A stretch of DNA of 9,735 nt from Planctomycetaceae bacterium. Lineage in GTDB: Bacteria > Planctomycetota > Planctomycetia > Pirellulales > UBA1268. Position numbers and translations under genes: made by a program. Every line of letters starts with the position of its first letter. The stretch's first letter is position 1. The notes beneath the pieces were generated by a model that was not told where the DNA came from, made no database searches, and worked only from the letters and a program-made list of their open reading frames with translations. Of this stretch, positions 7,529-9,735 are shown piece after piece. The stretch lies in assembly GCA_009691925.1 (NCBI GenBank), contig SIAG01000136.1, forward strand, positions 1 through 9,735, given 5' to 3'.

Positions 7529-9735
7529 ATGACCCCGGCGATCGACAACCCGCGACCGCCCCTGGCATCGACCCTGGCATCGACCCGTCGCTGGCGGAGC
7601 CGCGCCCGGCTGGCGCTGGCGGTGATCGCGAGCCTTGCCCTCCACTGGCTGCTCCAGCAGGGACTGACGCGGACGGTGATTGCCGTCCGCCCGCTCGACG
7701 GATTGCTGGCGGAGCGGGAGCCTTCCTACCGCCCGGAACTGGCCAGCGACTTTCCCCTCCACGACGTGACAGCCACGCGCGAAGCGTTTGCCCACGAGCG
7801 CCCGCTCGATATCCCGATCGCCATCGATGCGGCTGCGCCAGCGTCGGCTCGGGGGCCGCTCCGCGAGGGTGAACGGGCCGTGGCCGAGGGGGCGGTGGCG
7901 GAGGAGGCGGAGGCGCCCGACGTCGCCGCCACCCGGATCGATCGCCCCGTTTTCGAACCTCCGGTGCCGGGCCCGGAAGCCTTCGGGGATCTGGAGCGGA
8001 TCGGGGCGGAGATGGCCGAGGGGAGCGCAGCGGCTGAAACGCTTCGGGCTGTCGTCGGGAGCGATGCCGCGGAGGCCCCTGCGGCGGCGCGGCGAGAGCG
8101 GTCGAGCACCAGCGACGAGCCGGCCGTCGATCCGGCGTCGTCGCGGGGACGCGCTGTCATCGATCCCCCGGAGACCGGCCCCGCCGAGGAACCCGTCGCC
8201 GTCATCAGCCCGCGCCGATTCGCGCGGGCCGGCCCCGGGGCAGATGCTCCCCCCGCCCTGCCCCGCTCCCTCCGCCGGACGGATGTGGCGGAGCCTGGAG
8301 CCGGGGGAGAGACTGCCCGGGTCGAGCTTCCCGCGCGCGGTGCCGCGGGGATGGCGGGGGGAGAACGCGACTCGTCCGCCGTGCCACAGCCAGGGGGAGC
8401 CGGTGCGGACCTTCCTGCCGGGCCCCGCCCGCGCGGCGGCCGGATCCCTGACCGGGGGCGAGGGAGTGGTGCGGTGGCCCGCCGCGGGGGCGCCGCGACC
8501 GGCGCGGAGGAGGAGATGCTGTCGGCGGCGGTGACGGCCCCGACAGCGTCTGAAAGCGCGGTGCGTCCCCGTACGAAGCCCCTGGCCGGAACGACCGACG
8601 TCGCCGGCCCGGCAGCCGTGGCGACTCCGATGCGCCGCGCTCGCACGCTTCTCCTGCCGGCCGAGACGCGCGTCCGCGAGACCGCCGGGGCCTTTGCCCG
8701 GAGGTGGCGTGAGAACCGCGGGGAGTCCCCGGCCGATGCCCTCGTGGAGCGTGGCCTCGATTGGCTCGTCGCCGCCCAAGAGGAGGACGGCCGCTGGACG
8801 CTTGGGGCCTATCATCCCGACGGTGCCGGCGGCGCGGTCCGGCTCCGCTCGGACACCGCCGCCACCGGCCTGGCCCTCCTGGCCTTCCTCGGCGCCGGCT
8901 ACGACCACTTCGACGGCCGCCACCGCGACGTCGTCCGCCGCGGGCTGGAGTGGCTCGTGTCGGTGCAGCAAGGAAATGGCGATCTGTTCGTTCCCTCCGA
9001 TCCGGTGTCGAACAGCTGCGCCTGGCTCTATAGCCACGGGATCGCGACGATGGCGCTGTGCGAGGCGGTCGGGATGACGGGCGATCCGCTCCTCCGGCCG
9101 GCGGCGGAGCGGGCGATCGGATTCATCGTCGCGAGCCAACAGCCCGGTCGGGGCGGGTGGCGCTACCAGCCGCGCGCCGATTCGGATCTCTCGGTGAGCG
9201 GCTGGATGCTCGTGGCGCTCCGCGCCGGGACACTCGCCGGCCTGTCGGTGCCGGCCGAGACCTATGCCGGTGTCCGGGGTCTCCTCGACGAATCGGCCAG
9301 CCCCGACAGGGCCGGGCACTATCTTTACAACGCCCGCAATCCCGGCCAGCGCCCCTCCGATCTCTCGGCCGCCTCGATGACGGCGCTGGGGTCGCTGATG
9401 CGCCTCCACACCGGCACGCCGCGGACCGACGAGCGGCTCCGAACCGCGGCGGGCGATCTGGCGGCGATGACGCCGGCGTACGGCACGCGCCAGGCACGTT
9501 CGCGCGACGCCTACCTCTGGTACTACTCCTCGCAGGTCCTCGTCCAGACCGGCGGCCCGCAATGGGATGCCTGGTACGGTCGACTCTGCACGGTGCTCGA
9601 GGCGGAGCAGGTCGGCGACGGCGATGACGCCGGCAGTTGGGAACCGCTCGGCACCGTCCCCGACCGCTGGGGCGCCTACGGTGGCCGGCTCTACGTCACG
9701 GCCCTCCACCTCCTCGCGCTCGAGGTTCCCTACCG
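7529..9735 (+). CDS. TonB-like anchored protein with prenyltransferase/squalene-cyclase-type toroid domain (3' end missing)
   Basis: The frame is open from 7529 to the right edge, giving 735 residues with no stop. The N-terminus is basic (Arg20, 21, 23, 25, 27) and is followed by one membrane helix at about 28-46 that contains Ser35 and His39. The S-x-x-x-H spacing equals that of TonB Ser16/His20, the residues TonB needs for coupling to ExbB/ExbD. Residues about 50-400 are a low-complexity Ala/Arg/Glu/Pro/Gly linker. From about 404 an alpha/alpha-toroid begins. It has a complete QW motif (RGLDWLVAAQEEDGRW, 408-423), a degenerate one at 471-487 (RGLEWLVSVQ onward) and a third at 529-544 ending QQPGRGGW, then further helical pairs. 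The DxDD acid motif of squalene-hopene cyclase is absent, with LRSDTAATG at 439-447 in the comparable local context, so cyclase activity is doubtful. It lies nine bases after exbD. The likely role is an inner-membrane protein reaching across the periplasm, energised by ExbBD. Its ligand is unknown. Confidence 0.85.
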   Translation, partial: MTPAIDNPRPPLASTLASTRRWRSRARLALAVIASLALHWLLQQGLTRTVIAVRPLDGLLAEREPSYRPELASDFPLHDVTATREAFAHERPLDIPIAIDAAAPASARGPLREGERAVAEGAVAEEAEAPDVAATRIDRPVFEPPVPGPEAFGDLERIGAEMAEGSAAAETLRAVVGSDAAEAPAAARRERSSTSDEPAVDPASSRGRAVIDPPETGPAEEPVAVISPRRFARAGPGADAPPALPRSLRRTDVAEPGAGGETARVELPARGAAGMAGGERDSSAVPQPGGAGADLPAGPRPRGGRIPDRGRGSGAVARRGGAATGAEEEMLSAAVTAPTASESAVRPRTKPLAGTTDVAGPAAVATPMRRARTLLLPAETRVRETAGAFARRWRENRGESPADALVERGLDWLVAAQEEDGRWTLGAYHPDGAGGAVRLRSDTAATGLALLAFLGAGYDHFDGRHRDVVRRGLEWLVSVQQGNGDLFVPSDPVSNSCAWLYSHGIATMALCEAVGMTGDPLLRPAAERAIGFIVASQQPGRGGWRYQPRADSDLSVSGWMLVALRAGTLAGLSVPAETYAGVRGLLDESASPDRAGHYLYNARNPGQRPSDLSAASMTALGSLMRLHTGTPRTDERLRTAAGDLAAMTPAYGTRQARSRDAYLWYYSSQVLVQTGGPQWDAWYGRLCTVLEAEQVGDGDDAGSWEPLGTVPDRWGAYGGRLYVTALHLLALEVPY
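7561..7584 (+). repeat. 12-bp perfect tandem duplication
   Basis: CCTGGCATCGAC occurs twice without interruption, at 7561-7572 and 7573-7584. It lies inside the start of the toroid gene and encodes LAST-LAST in the cytoplasmic tail before the membrane helix. The duplication keeps the frame. Confidence 0.85.

Noticed and set aside
7031..9709. Minus-strand open frame of 892 codons opposite exbD and the toroid gene
   Set aside because: The plus strand encodes an unmistakable ExbD and QW-motif toroid here. The antisense translation is low-complexity Arg/Gly/Ala sequence without recognisable domains.
1..9735. CRISPR arrays, tRNA or rRNA genes, transposase genes and terminal inverted repeats
   Set aside because: None was seen on reading. 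There are no regularly spaced repeats, no cloverleaf-like segment in the gaps, and no transposase-like protein.

Overview
The window looks like chromosomal DNA from a member of the Planctomycetota. The sequence is very GC-rich with strong G/C bias at third codon positions. It carries several protein types common in that phylum: a small basic helix-turn-helix protein ending in a 'DDLLAAKK' tail, an esterase fused to an SMP-30-type beta-propeller, a giant periplasmic TPR protein, and a prenyltransferase/squalene-cyclase-like alpha/alpha-toroid protein encoded next to ExbB and ExbD. This assignment rests on recognising protein families, not on a phylogenetic marker.

Layout. Positions 2-73 hold the last 23 codons of an unrecognised plus-strand gene. 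A strong hairpin at 111-140 separates it from a minus-strand gene for a 120-residue putative DNA-binding protein (176-538). Positions 539-854 hold no convincing gene, only a ribosome-binding site, a weak promoter candidate, a small hairpin and a short direct repeat. A minus-strand gene at 855-2609 encodes a secreted esterase/SMP-30 fusion. A divergent intergenic region (2610-2864) then leads into a plus-strand cluster that runs off the right edge.

The cluster has four genes: a 1142-residue exported TPR protein (2865-6293), an ExbB/TolQ-type proton-channel subunit (6348-7058), an ExbD/TolR-type subunit (7055-7519, overlapping exbB by ATGA), and a protein of at least 735 residues (7529 to the edge). 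The last protein has a basic N-terminus, one membrane helix containing Ser-x-x-x-His, a long low-complexity linker and a toroid domain with QW motifs. This is the layout of TonB, with the C-terminal receptor-binding domain replaced by a toroid. ExbB, ExbD and this protein are therefore proposed to form a proton-motive-force-driven envelope machine, with the TPR protein as a periplasmic scaffold or adaptor. The TonB-toroid fusion is the most interesting item here. Its energy coupling and its ligand are inferences.
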